Of a stretch of DNA of 64,000 nt, positions 25,655-33,390 are shown piece by piece. The translations under genes and the position numbers were made by a program. The stretch spans positions 372,001 to 436,000 of the forward strand of contig NZ_JABEPP010000001.1 in NCBI RefSeq assembly GCF_013044135.1, given 5' to 3'. The notes below the pieces were generated by a model that did no database searches, had not been told where the DNA came from, and worked only from the letters and a program-made list of their open reading frames with translations. The number at the start of each line of letters is the position of its first letter. Position 1 is the first letter of the stretch. This DNA is from Enterovirga aerilata. Lineage in GTDB: Bacteria > Pseudomonadota > Alphaproteobacteria > Rhizobiales > Beijerinckiaceae.

Positions 25655-25930
25655 ATGTCGGAAGCGAAAGACGGCGGCGAGGCCTACGGCCGCGAAGAGC
25701 ACGAGAAGGCACTCTCGCGCCAGGTCCGGGAGCATCTCGGCCGCAAGCTGAGATCCGAGCTGCGGGTGGAGGCCGAGAAACCCGCCTTTCTGGGCGACGA
25801 AGCCGTGCCACCGCAATTCGCCGGGCTCGTGCATCAGCTCCAGCGCCGCGAGATGTCGTCCCAGCAGGGCCTGGACGCCCTCCGCAAGGAATTCGGCCTT
25901 CCGGAGCGGGACGAGGGCGGCGGAGGCTAG
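25655..25930 (+). CDS. Small hypothetical protein, faintly NepR-like
   Basis: A 91-residue hydrophilic protein that I do not firmly recognise. The middle reads LGRKLRSEL, then a 12-residue insertion, then EAVPPQFAGLVHQLQRRE. The two blocks recall the NepR anti-sigma pattern (GxxLRxxY....EPIPDRFxxLLxxL), but the usual tyrosine and spacing are missing, so this is only a suggestion. The end ([18 protein letters not shown]) is charged. The ATG at 25655 sits eight bases after GAGGAG; a GTG at 25649 is too close to that site. A promoter-like EcfG-type pair with one mismatch lies just upstream. It overlaps the convergent SRPBCC gene by four bases. Confidence 0.55.
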   Translation: MSEAKDGGEAYGREEHEKALSRQVREHLGRKLRSELRVEAEKPAFLGDEAVPPQFAGLVHQLQRREMSSQQGLDALRKEFGLPERDEGGGG

Positions 25931-26343
25931 GGGCGGCTCTCCTCGGCCAGCTTCTTCAACGTCTGCAGGTCGCGTTCGATCCAGGCCGCGTCAGCGGCGA
26001 AGCTGTCCTCCGACATCTCGGGCCACCGGAACAGCGTCAGGGTCACGAGGCAGCCTTCCCCATTCCGGATCACCCGGAGCGGAACATAGACCTCGCGGCC
26101 CCCGCCCAGCTCCACCCAATGGTCCATGATCCCGAAGGGATTGTGCCCCGTGAAGCGGATCGTGACCGGACCTTCCGGGCCCCTTGCCCGCCAGACCTCG
26201 CCGTCCTGCTCCAGGCCAGCCTCGCTGAGGCCCGACGCCCATTCCGGAAACGCCTCAGGCCGCCAGAGGCGCTCATAGAGCTCGCACCAATCCCGGCACA
26301 GATCGCGACGCTGATGGTCCGCGCCTCGAACACCGCCGTTCAC
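25927..26343 (-). CDS. SRPBCC/START-like domain protein, probably frameshifted at its 5' end
   Basis: A 138-codon frame. From about residue 20 it reads as a SRPBCC (polyketide cyclase-like) domain: [46 protein letters not shown] and ending [15 protein letters not shown]. The first 18 residues do not resemble the family. The expected first strand ([10 protein letters not shown]) lies in another frame starting at GTG 26333. The two frames would join if one copy of a tandem TG near 26298-26301 were removed. As it stands, translation could start at GTG 26343, which overlaps the mutM stop (GTGA), giving a protein with an altered N-terminus. Ligand unknown. Confidence 0.65.
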   Translation of the reverse strand: MNGGVRGADHQRRDLCRDWCELYERLWRPEAFPEWASGLSEAGLEQDGEVWRARGPEGPVTIRFTGHNPFGIMDHWVELGGGREVYVPLRVIRNGEGCLVTLTLFRWPEMSEDSFAADAAWIERDLQTLKKLAEESRP

Positions 26344-27221
26344 CGCTGGCAGAGGGGGCAGTGGAAGGTCGAGCGGCCGGACTGGACGATCCGGCCGATG
26401 ACCCCCCGGCAGCCGGGCGTCATGCAGGGCTCGCCCTCCCGGTCATAGACCCGGAAGCGCTCCTGCATCGCGCCCGCCGTCCCGTCGACTTGCGCATGGT
26501 CGCGCAGCGTCGAGCCGCCATGCGCGACGGCCTCCTCCAGCACCGCCTTGATCGCCTCGCTCAGGGCATGCGCCTTGGCCTTCGGCCGCCCGCTCGCGGT
26601 GACCAGCGAGCCGGCCGGCGCCTCCGGCGAAAGCCGTGCCCGGAACAGGGCCTCGCACACATAGATGTTGCCGAGGCCCGCCACGAGCCGCTGGTCCAGG
26701 AGCGCGGCCTTCAGCGGCGTCCGCTTGCCGCGGAACAGATCCGCGAGCGCGTCTCCGGACAGCTCCGTCCCGAGCGGCTCGATCCCCATCCCGGCGAAGG
26801 GCGGCGAGGCCTCGATCGTCGCGCCGTCATAGAGGCTCATGAAGCCGAAGCGCCGCGCGTCGTTGTAGGTGACGCGCGCTCCGTCCGAGAGCCAGAACAC
26901 GACGTGGTCATGGGCCGGGGCGGGCGGCGAATCGTAATAGAAGGCCCCCGGCTCCGCCGCCTCGCGTCCCGTCTCGACGCGGAACCGGCCGCTCATGCCG
27001 AGATGCATGACCAGCACCTCTCCGGACGAAAGATCCGCCAGCAGGTACTTCGCCCGCCGGCGCAGGGCCTCCACGCTGGTTCCTTCGAGCCGCTCGGCGA
27101 AACGCTCCGGGAAGCGGAAGCGCAGATCGGGCCGGCGCTGCTCCACCCGGACCAGCCGGCGTCCGACCAGCACCGGCTCCAGGCCGCGCCTCACCGTCTC
27201 GACCTCTGGAAGCTCGGGCAT
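26340..27221 (-). CDS. mutM: Formamidopyrimidine-DNA glycosylase MutM (Fpg)
   Basis: A 293-residue base-excision enzyme that removes 8-oxoguanine and formamidopyrimidines. It starts [14 protein letters not shown], so the catalytic N-terminal proline is exposed after Met removal; this fixes the start at 27221 rather than six codons upstream. Conserved [20 protein letters not shown] and the C-terminal zinc finger (C-x4-C at CMTPGC and C-x2-C at CPLC) are present. The stop overlaps the SRPBCC gene start. It is divergent from ubiE with 117 bases between. Confidence 0.97.
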   Translation of the reverse strand: MPELPEVETVRRGLEPVLVGRRLVRVEQRRPDLRFRFPERFAERLEGTSVEALRRRAKYLLADLSSGEVLVMHLGMSGRFRVETGREAAEPGAFYYDSPPAPAHDHVVFWLSDGARVTYNDARRFGFMSLYDGATIEASPPFAGMGIEPLGTELSGDALADLFRGKRTPLKAALLDQRLVAGLGNIYVCEALFRARLSPEAPAGSLVTASGRPKAKAHALSEAIKAVLEEAVAHGGSTLRDHAQVDGTAGAMQERFRVYDREGEPCMTPGCRGVIGRIVQSGRSTFHCPLCQR

Positions 27222-27338
27222 TGCGACCTGTCGACCCACGGGCGGCGTCTCGTCCCGCCTGCCCGGATAACCTAAAGACGGAGCTCAGATAGCGGGCAGG
27301 TGCGGCTTTCGCTATGTGCAGGGCGAAGGCCGGGGAAG

Positions 27339-28109
27339 ATGCAGGACAGCTTGGACAGCCCGCGGGGCGGCGAGACCCATTTCGGCTTCGAGACCGTCCC
27401 GCTCGCGGAGAAGCAGGGACGGGTCAACGAGGTCTTCAGGTCCGTGGCACGGCGCTACGACCTGATGAACGACCTCATGTCGGCCGGTCTGCATCGCGCC
27501 TGGAAGTCGACCCTCGTCTCGATGCTGAGGCCGCCGCGCACGCGGCCGTTCCGCCATCTCGACGTCGCCGGGGGCACGGGCGACGTCGCGTTCCGCGTCG
27601 CCGAGGCCGGCGGCGAGCGGACCCGGGTGACGGTCGCGGACATCAACCCGGACATGCTCGCGGTCGGGCGCGAGCGCGCCGAGACGAGAGGGCTCTCCCG
27701 GCTCGAATTCGTGGAGGCCGATGCCCAGGCGCTGCCGTTCGGGGATGCGGTCTATGACGGCTACACGATCGCCTTCGGCATCCGGAACGTGCCCCGGATC
27801 GAACTCGCATTGCGGGAGGCGCATCGGGTGCTGAAGCCGGGCAGCCGCTTTCTCTGCCTCGAGTTCTCCAAGGTCGACGTTCCCGGGCTCGACCGCCTCT
27901 ACGACGCCTATTCGTTCAACGTGATCCCGAAGATCGGCGAACTCGTCGCGAAGGACCGCGACTCGTACCAGTACCTCGTCGAGTCGATCCGCCGCTTCCC
28001 GGCCCCGGGCGCCTTCGCGCGCATGATCGAGGAGGCCGGCTTCCGCCGGGTGACCTGCCGGCCGCTCTCCGGCGGCATCGTCGCGATCCACTCGGGCTGG
28101 AAATTCTGA
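27339..28109 (+). CDS. ubiE: Ubiquinone/menaquinone C-methyltransferase UbiE
   Basis: A 256-residue SAM-dependent methyltransferase that methylates the quinone ring during ubiquinone biosynthesis. Family motifs are [19 protein letters not shown], the SAM loop [14 protein letters not shown], and the downstream [20 protein letters not shown] and LCLEFS. The ATG at 27339 lies after GGGGAAG. The next gene (ubiB) starts two bases after the stop, so the two form an operon. Confidence 0.96.
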   Translation: MQDSLDSPRGGETHFGFETVPLAEKQGRVNEVFRSVARRYDLMNDLMSAGLHRAWKSTLVSMLRPPRTRPFRHLDVAGGTGDVAFRVAEAGGERTRVTVADINPDMLAVGRERAETRGLSRLEFVEADAQALPFGDAVYDGYTIAFGIRNVPRIELALREAHRVLKPGSRFLCLEFSKVDVPGLDRLYDAYSFNVIPKIGELVAKDRDSYQYLVESIRRFPAPGAFARMIEEAGFRRVTCRPLSGGIVAIHSGWKF

Positions 28110-28111
28110 GC

Positions 28112-29671
28112 GTGATCGGCGCCGTCGCGCATCTCGCCCGCAACCTGCGCGCCGGCTATGTGCTGGCGCGAGAGGGCGCGCTCTCGCTCATCGACGCGAG
28201 CGTGCTGCCGCCGGGGGCCCGGCTCGCCCTGGGCTTCGCACGGCTGATCGAGAAGCAGCGTGTCGGCGGCGGGGCGGCGCGCCTCTCCTCGGCGCTGACG
28301 CGGCTCGGCCCCTCCTATGTGAAGTTCGGGCAGTTCCTGGCGACCCGTCCGGACATCGTCGGCGTCGAGGTCGCGCGGGACCTCGAAAGCCTGCAGGACC
28401 GCATGCCGGCCTTCCCGAAGGCGGAGGCGATCGCCGCGATCGAGCTCGCGACCGCGCGGCCGATCGCGGAGCTCTTCGCGAGCCTCAGCGAGCCGGTCGC
28501 GGCTGCCTCCATCGCGCAGGTGCATCGGGCGGTGCTGCACGACGGCCGCACGGTCGCCGTGAAGGTCGTCCGCCCCGGCGTGCGCGAGCGGTTCCACAAG
28601 GACCTGCAGGCGATGCGCTTCGCCGCGAAGCTCGCCGAGCGCACCCTGCCCGAGGCGCGCCGGCTCCGGCCGCAGGACATCGTCGAGACGCTCGCCCGCT
28701 CCGTGGCGGTCGAGATCGACCTGCGGCTCGAGGCGGCCGCTCTGTCGGAACTCGCCGACAACACCGCCGAGGACCCGGGCTTCCGCGTGCCCCGGCCGGA
28801 CTGGGACCTCACGCAGCGCGACGTCCTCACGACCGAGTGGATCGACGGCATCCCGCTGCACAGGCTCGACGCTATCGACGCCGCCGGCCACGACCGTCCG
28901 GCCCTCGCCCGGACGGTCATCCAGTCCTTCCTGCGACAGGCCATCCGGGACGGCTTCTTCCATGCCGACATGCATCCCGGGAACCTGATGGTGGATGCGG
29001 AGGGACGGCTCGTCGCGGTCGATACCGGCATCATGGGCCGGCTCGGCCTCAAGGAGCGGCGCTTCCTGGCCGAGATCCTGCTCGGCTTCATCCGTCGCGA
29101 CTACCGGCGCGTCGCCGAGGTGCATTTCGAGGCGGGCTACGTCCCCGCCCACCATTCGGTGGAGGATTTCGCCCAGGCCATCCGGGCGATCGGCGAGCCG
29201 ATCCACAACCGCCGCGCCAGCGAGATCTCGATGGCGAAGCTCCTGACGCTGCTCTTCGAGATCACCTCGCTCTTCGACATGGCGACCCGGCCGGAGCTCG
29301 TCATGCTCCAGAAGACCATGGTGGTGGTCGAGGGCGTGGCTCGGGGCCTCGACCCGCATCTGAATATCTGGGCGATCTCCGAGCCCGTGGTGCGCGACTG
29401 GATCGAACGCAATCTCGGCCCCATCGGCCGGGCCGAGGAGGCCGGGCGCGGGCTCTGGACGCTGGCCAAGGTCGCGTCCGACCTGCCCGAGATGGCGCAG
29501 CGCGTCGAGCGCCTCCTGACCAAGCTCGAGCGGGTCGCCGACGAAGGGCTCGGCCTTGCGCCGGTGCGCGTCACGACCATCGGCCCGCGGCCGACCCGCA
29601 ACCTCGCCTTCATCGCGCTCGGCATATGGGTGGTGGTGCTGCTCCTCCTCTTCGGCTTCGCTGGGCTGTAG
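28112..29671 (+). CDS. ubiB: Ubiquinone biosynthesis accessory kinase-like protein UbiB
   Basis: A 519-residue UbiB with the canonical K71-F-G-Q74 motif, then SIAQVHRAVL, VAVKVVRPGV, the catalytic-loop HADMHPGN from H284 and the metal loop VDTGIMGR. Two C-terminal transmembrane helices (the last about 497-517) anchor it. UbiB is an ATPase that supports the ubiquinone assembly complex. The start is a GTG directly after the ubiE stop. A second, KxAQ-type ABC1 protein is encoded at 13938. Confidence 0.95.
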   Translation: MIGAVAHLARNLRAGYVLAREGALSLIDASVLPPGARLALGFARLIEKQRVGGGAARLSSALTRLGPSYVKFGQFLATRPDIVGVEVARDLESLQDRMPAFPKAEAIAAIELATARPIAELFASLSEPVAAASIAQVHRAVLHDGRTVAVKVVRPGVRERFHKDLQAMRFAAKLAERTLPEARRLRPQDIVETLARSVAVEIDLRLEAAALSELADNTAEDPGFRVPRPDWDLTQRDVLTTEWIDGIPLHRLDAIDAAGHDRPALARTVIQSFLRQAIRDGFFHADMHPGNLMVDAEGRLVAVDTGIMGRLGLKERRFLAEILLGFIRRDYRRVAEVHFEAGYVPAHHSVEDFAQAIRAIGEPIHNRRASEISMAKLLTLLFEITSLFDMATRPELVMLQKTMVVVEGVARGLDPHLNIWAISEPVVRDWIERNLGPIGRAEEAGRGLWTLAKVASDLPEMAQRVERLLTKLERVADEGLGLAPVRVTTIGPRPTRNLAFIALGIWVVVLLLLFGFAGL

Positions 29672-29680
29672 GGTTCTTCC

Positions 29681-30982
29681 ATGCAGGGCCGGCGCATCCT
29701 CCTCGTCATCGGCGGCGGCATCGCGGCCTACAAGTCGCTCGACCTCATCCGTCGGCTGCGCGAGCGCGGCGCGTCGGTTCGCTGCATCCTCACGGCGGGA
29801 GCGCAGCAATTCGTGACCCCGCTCGCCGCCGCGGCTCTGTCCGGCCAGCGCGCGCATACGGACCTTTTCGACCGTGAGGACGAGGCGGATATCGGCCATA
29901 TCAGGCTCGCGCGCGATGCCGATGCGGTCGTGATCGCGCCCGCAACCGCGAACCTGATGAGCAAGATGTCGGCCGGCGTCGCCGACGACCTCGCCTCGAC
30001 GGTGCTGCTGGCCACGACCCTCCCGATCCTGATCGCGCCCGCCATGAACGTCAGGATGTGGCAGCATCCGGCGACGCAGCGGAACCTCGCGACGCTCCGG
30101 GCGGACGGCGTCCAGGTCGTCGGTCCGAACGAGGGCGCGATGGCCGAGGCCGAGTTCGGTCCCGGCCGCATGGCGGAGCCGACCGAGATCGCAGATGCGG
30201 CGGAGCGGCTCCTGTCCCTCCCCGGAGGGGAGGGCCGAGTCGCGCCGGAGGCGCGAACCGGGGTGGGGACATCGTCCCCCTCCGTCGGGCGCTCCGCGCC
30301 CACCACCTCCCCCTCAGGGGGAGGAGAACTCGCCGGCCTGCGCGTGCTCGTGACCTCAGGCCCGACGCACGAGCCGATCGACCCCGTCCGCTACATCGCG
30401 AACCGTTCCTCCGGCCGCCAGGGCCACGCCATCGCGGCCGCGGCGGCCGCCGCCGGCGCCGAGGTGACGCTCGTCTCCGGTCCCGTGTCGCTGTCCGACC
30501 CTCCGGGGGTGAGGACTATCCGTGTCGAGACGGCGCGCGAGATGCTGGCCGCCGTCGAGGCGGCTCTGCCCGCCGATATCGCGGTCTTCGCCGCGGCGGT
30601 CGCGGATTGGCGCACGGAGACCGAGGCCGGGCAGAAGCTGAAGAAGGACGGCGGCGCGCCGCCCCCGCTGCAGCTCGCCCTCAACCCCGACATCCTGGCC
30701 ACGATCGCGCAGCGGACCGAGGGACGGCCGCCGCTGGTCGTGGGCTTCGCGGCCGAGACGGAGAACGTGGTCGAACATGCCCGGCAGAAGCTCGCCCGCA
30801 AGGGCTGCGACCTCATCGTCGCCAACGACGTCTCGCCCGCGACCGGCGTGATGGGCGGGGAGCGCAACACCGTCCATCTCGTCACGGCGCAGACGGTCGA
30901 GACCTGGCCGACCATGGGCAAGGACGAGGTCGCCCGCAGGCTCGTTGCGCGTCTTGGCGAGCTTGCGGGGAAGCGGCCATGA
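29681..30982 (+). CDS. coaBC: Bifunctional CoaBC with an in-frame palindromic insertion
   Basis: A 433-residue CoaBC (Dfp). The N-terminal CoaC half (about 1-175) decarboxylates phosphopantothenoylcysteine; it has GGGIAAYKSLDLIRRL, APATANLMSKMSAGVADDL and PAMNVRMW. The C-terminal CoaB half (about 217-433) joins cysteine to phosphopantothenate; it has SGPTHEPIDPVRYIANRSSG and the KLKK motif. Between them, residues 179-215 come from a chain of palindromes and have low complexity. At the usual ACG catalytic cysteine position the sequence is M154-A-E156-A before FGPGRM, so no cysteine is present. It ends in an ATGA overlap with the next gene and starts 10 bases after ubiB. Confidence 0.92.
   Translation: MQGRRILLVIGGGIAAYKSLDLIRRLRERGASVRCILTAGAQQFVTPLAAAALSGQRAHTDLFDREDEADIGHIRLARDADAVVIAPATANLMSKMSAGVADDLASTVLLATTLPILIAPAMNVRMWQHPATQRNLATLRADGVQVVGPNEGAMAEAEFGPGRMAEPTEIADAAERLLSLPGGEGRVAPEARTGVGTSSPSVGRSAPTTSPSGGGELAGLRVLVTSGPTHEPIDPVRYIANRSSGRQGHAIAAAAAAAGAEVTLVSGPVSLSDPPGVRTIRVETAREMLAAVEAALPADIAVFAAAVADWRTETEAGQKLKKDGGAPPPLQLALNPDILATIAQRTEGRPPLVVGFAAETENVVEHARQKLARKGCDLIVANDVSPATGVMGGERNTVHLVTAQTVETWPTMGKDEVARRLVARLGELAGKRP
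30216..30324. repeat. Palindromic repeat element inserted inside coaBC
   Basis: Five hairpins follow one another: CCCTCCCC/GGGGAGGG (30216-30234), TCGCGCC/GGCGCGA (30240-30256), GGGGAC/GTCCCC (30265-30279), GGGCGC/GCGCCC (30287-30301) and CCTCCCC/GGGGAGG (30306-30324). Blocks of this type normally lie between genes in Rhizobiales. Here the block sits exactly in the linker between CoaC and CoaB and keeps the reading frame open, adding about 37 residues rich in G, S, P and T. Confidence 0.85.
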
Positions 30983-31746
30983 CAGCCTCCGTTCTCTGGC
31001 GCGAGCTCACCGCTGCGCAGCTTCGCGGGATGGCCGAGGCGGGAGCCCTGGTGCTCCTGCCGGTGGCCTCCACCGAGCAGCATGGCCCGCATCTGGCGAC
31101 CGGCGTCGACGACATTCTCTGCTCGGACATCTGCCGGCGCGTCGGCGAGGCCCTCGTTGCCGCGGGCAAGCCGGCCCTGGTCGCCCCGACCCTGTGGTGC
31201 GGCCTCGCCGAGCACCACGTCGCGTTCGGGGGCAGCTTCACGCTGACCCTGCCGACCTATCACGCGCTCCTGCGCGATCTCTGCCGCTCGATCCTGCGGG
31301 CGGGCTTCCGCCAGATACTCATCGTGAACGGGCATGGCGGGAACATGAGCGCCCTTGCCGCTCTGACGGTCGAACTGACCCGGGAACTCGAGGCGCCGAT
31401 CGCGACGACGACCTATTTCCTCGCGGCCCAGGAAGAGTTCGCGCAGATCCTCCAGGATCAGCGGGCGGTTCTCCATGCCTGCGAGGCCGAGACCTCCATG
31501 ATGATGGTCGTCCGGCCGGATCTGGTCGATGCCTCCCGCCTGCCCGAAGCCACCGGCCGGCAGGCAGACAGCCCGAGCGCGGTGCTGTCTCCCGTCCTGA
31601 ACCGCTGGCGCTCCTTCCGCGAGCTGACCGAGACGGGCGTGCTCGGGGATGCGCGCCGGTCCACCCCGGAAAAGGGCGAGCGGCTCATCCGGGCGGTCGT
31701 CGACGGCATGGCGCGGCAGCTCCTTGCGGGCGAGCCCTGGGCCTGA
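30979..31746 (+). CDS. Creatininase-family amidohydrolase
   Basis: A 255-residue protein of the creatininase/MftE family, metal-dependent amidohydrolases. Metal-ligand motifs are intact: STEQHGPHLATGVDD near residues 31-45, HHVAFGGSFTLTLPTYHALL, NGHGGN near 117 and CEAETSMMM near 170. The substrate cannot be told from sequence; the family includes creatinine and cyclic-amide hydrolases and peptide-trimming enzymes. Its ATG overlaps the coaBC stop (ATGA), so it is translationally coupled to CoA synthesis. The 156 bases before the efflux operon contain no recognisable terminator. Confidence 0.87.
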   Translation: MTASVLWRELTAAQLRGMAEAGALVLLPVASTEQHGPHLATGVDDILCSDICRRVGEALVAAGKPALVAPTLWCGLAEHHVAFGGSFTLTLPTYHALLRDLCRSILRAGFRQILIVNGHGGNMSALAALTVELTRELEAPIATTTYFLAAQEEFAQILQDQRAVLHACEAETSMMMVVRPDLVDASRLPEATGRQADSPSAVLSPVLNRWRSFRELTETGVLGDARRSTPEKGERLIRAVVDGMARQLLAGEPWA

Positions 31747-31902
31747 CCGCTCGCCGCGACCGGGCGATGCGTTGGCCGCCGGATTAAATCTTGTTCATCT
31801 AAGGGCTTGGCAGCTTCTCAGCACCGCCGGCCGTCCCTAAGGTCCCGGCCGCGACCGGTCGGGTTCTCCTCGGGCGCGACGATGTCCTGCGCCCGAACCG
31901 GA

Positions 31903-33390
31903 ATGCCCGTCCTCCTGACCCTCCGCAGCCGAGACCCGGCCTGGGCGCGCGCGGCTGCGCTGGGCGGGATGCTGCTGCTCCTGGGCGGCTGCCAGACGGC
32001 GGCCCCGGACACCGCCCTGCCGATCCCGACCGGCTTCAAGGCCGCCCGAAGCGGGGAGGCTCCGGCGGTCTCGCCCGTCTGGTTCCGCTCCTTCGGATCC
32101 GCGGAGCTCGATCGCCTGGTGAGCGCGGCGCTCGCGCAGAACCTCGATATCGAGGCGGCGATCCAGCGCATCAACCAGGCCGAGGCGCAGGCCGTCATCA
32201 CCGGCGCACCGCTCTTCCCGACCCTGGCCGCATCGGGGGACGCCTCCCGCCAGCAATCTTCCGGCACGGCGCGGGCGGGCCTCGGCGGCGGCGGCTCGCC
32301 GACCCGCTCGAACTCCTTCAGCCTCGGCCTCAACGCCGCCTTCGAGGTCGATCTCTTCGGGCGCAACCGCTATGCGGCTCGCGCCGCGGAGACGAGTGCC
32401 GTCGCGACCCGCTTCGATCGCGACGCGGTCGCGCTGGCGACCGCGGCCTCGGTCGCCAACACCTATTTCGCCGTCCTCGCCTCGCAGGATCGGCTCCGCA
32501 TCGCCGAATCCAACCTGCGCATCGCCGAGCGCGTGCTCGAGGCCGTGCGCGGCCGCCTCAATGTGGGCACCGGCACGGCCCTCGACGTCGCGCAGCAGGA
32601 AAGCGTCCTCGCCACCCAGCGCGCCGCCGTGCCGCCGCTCAGGCAGGAGCTGCAGCAGAACAGGAACGCGCTCGCCGTCCTGGTCGGCCGGACGCCCGAG
32701 AGCGTGAGCGTGGCGGGAGGCAGCCTCGACCGGCTGCGGCTTCCGGGCGTCCGGGCCGGACTACCCTCGCAGCTCCTCCTTCGGCGGCCGGACATCGCGC
32801 GGGACGAGGCCAATCTTGCGGCCGCCGAGGCGAATGTCGCGTCCGCGCGGGCCGCCTTCTTCCCGTCCATCCAGCTCACCGCGGCCGGCGGCTTCCAGAG
32901 CGCCGCGCTCCGGACGCTCCTCGGCGGCAATTCGCTGGTCTATTCGGTCGCGGCCGGGCTGACCCAGCCGATCTTCGACGGCTTCAACCTCCAGGGGCAG
33001 CTCGCGCTGCAGCAGGGGAGGGCGGCCGAGCTCGCCGCGACCTACAAGCGGACCATCCTGCAATCCTTCCTCGACGTCGAGAACGCGCTCGTCGCCGTGC
33101 GGGAGACGGCGGAATACGAGCGGCGGCAGCGCGAAGCGGTCGCGGCCTCCCGGCGCGCGCTCGACATAACGGAGGAGCGCCTGCGGGAGGGCACGATCGA
33201 CGTCGTGACGCTCTTCAACACGCAGACTAGTCTCTTCCAGAACCAGGACGCCCTCGCCCGCGTGCGCCTCCTGCGCTTCCAGGCTCTCGTCGGCCTCTAC
33301 CAGGCGCTCGGCGGCGGCTGGACGGTCGAGCGGGCCGTGCCGGTCGCGCAGGTGGCGGACGCGCCGTTCAGCTGGAAGCTCCGCCCGTGA
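31903..33390 (+). CDS. NodT-type outer-membrane efflux lipoprotein
   Basis: A 495-residue TolC-like outer-membrane factor. A lipobox (LLGGC, Cys30 from this start) ends the signal peptide. Two repeats of the OEP fold follow, with DLFGRNRYAARAAETSA, LNVGTGTALDVAQQES, and QLLLRRPDIARDEANLAAAEANVASARAAFFP in shorter blocks, all diagnostic of NodT/OprM proteins. It forms the outer channel of the RND pump encoded downstream. The start is uncertain: ATG at 31903 gives a normal signal peptide, while ATG at 31882 is an alternative; both have weak ribosome sites. The stop overlaps the next gene as GTGA. Confidence 0.9.
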   Translation: MPVLLTLRSRDPAWARAAALGGMLLLLGGCQTAAPDTALPIPTGFKAARSGEAPAVSPVWFRSFGSAELDRLVSAALAQNLDIEAAIQRINQAEAQAVITGAPLFPTLAASGDASRQQSSGTARAGLGGGGSPTRSNSFSLGLNAAFEVDLFGRNRYAARAAETSAVATRFDRDAVALATAASVANTYFAVLASQDRLRIAESNLRIAERVLEAVRGRLNVGTGTALDVAQQESVLATQRAAVPPLRQELQQNRNALAVLVGRTPESVSVAGGSLDRLRLPGVRAGLPSQLLLRRPDIARDEANLAAAEANVASARAAFFPSIQLTAAGGFQSAALRTLLGGNSLVYSVAAGLTQPIFDGFNLQGQLALQQGRAAELAATYKRTILQSFLDVENALVAVRETAEYERRQREAVAASRRALDITEERLREGTIDVVTLFNTQTSLFQNQDALARVRLLRFQALVGLYQALGGGWTVERAVPVAQVADAPFSWKLRP

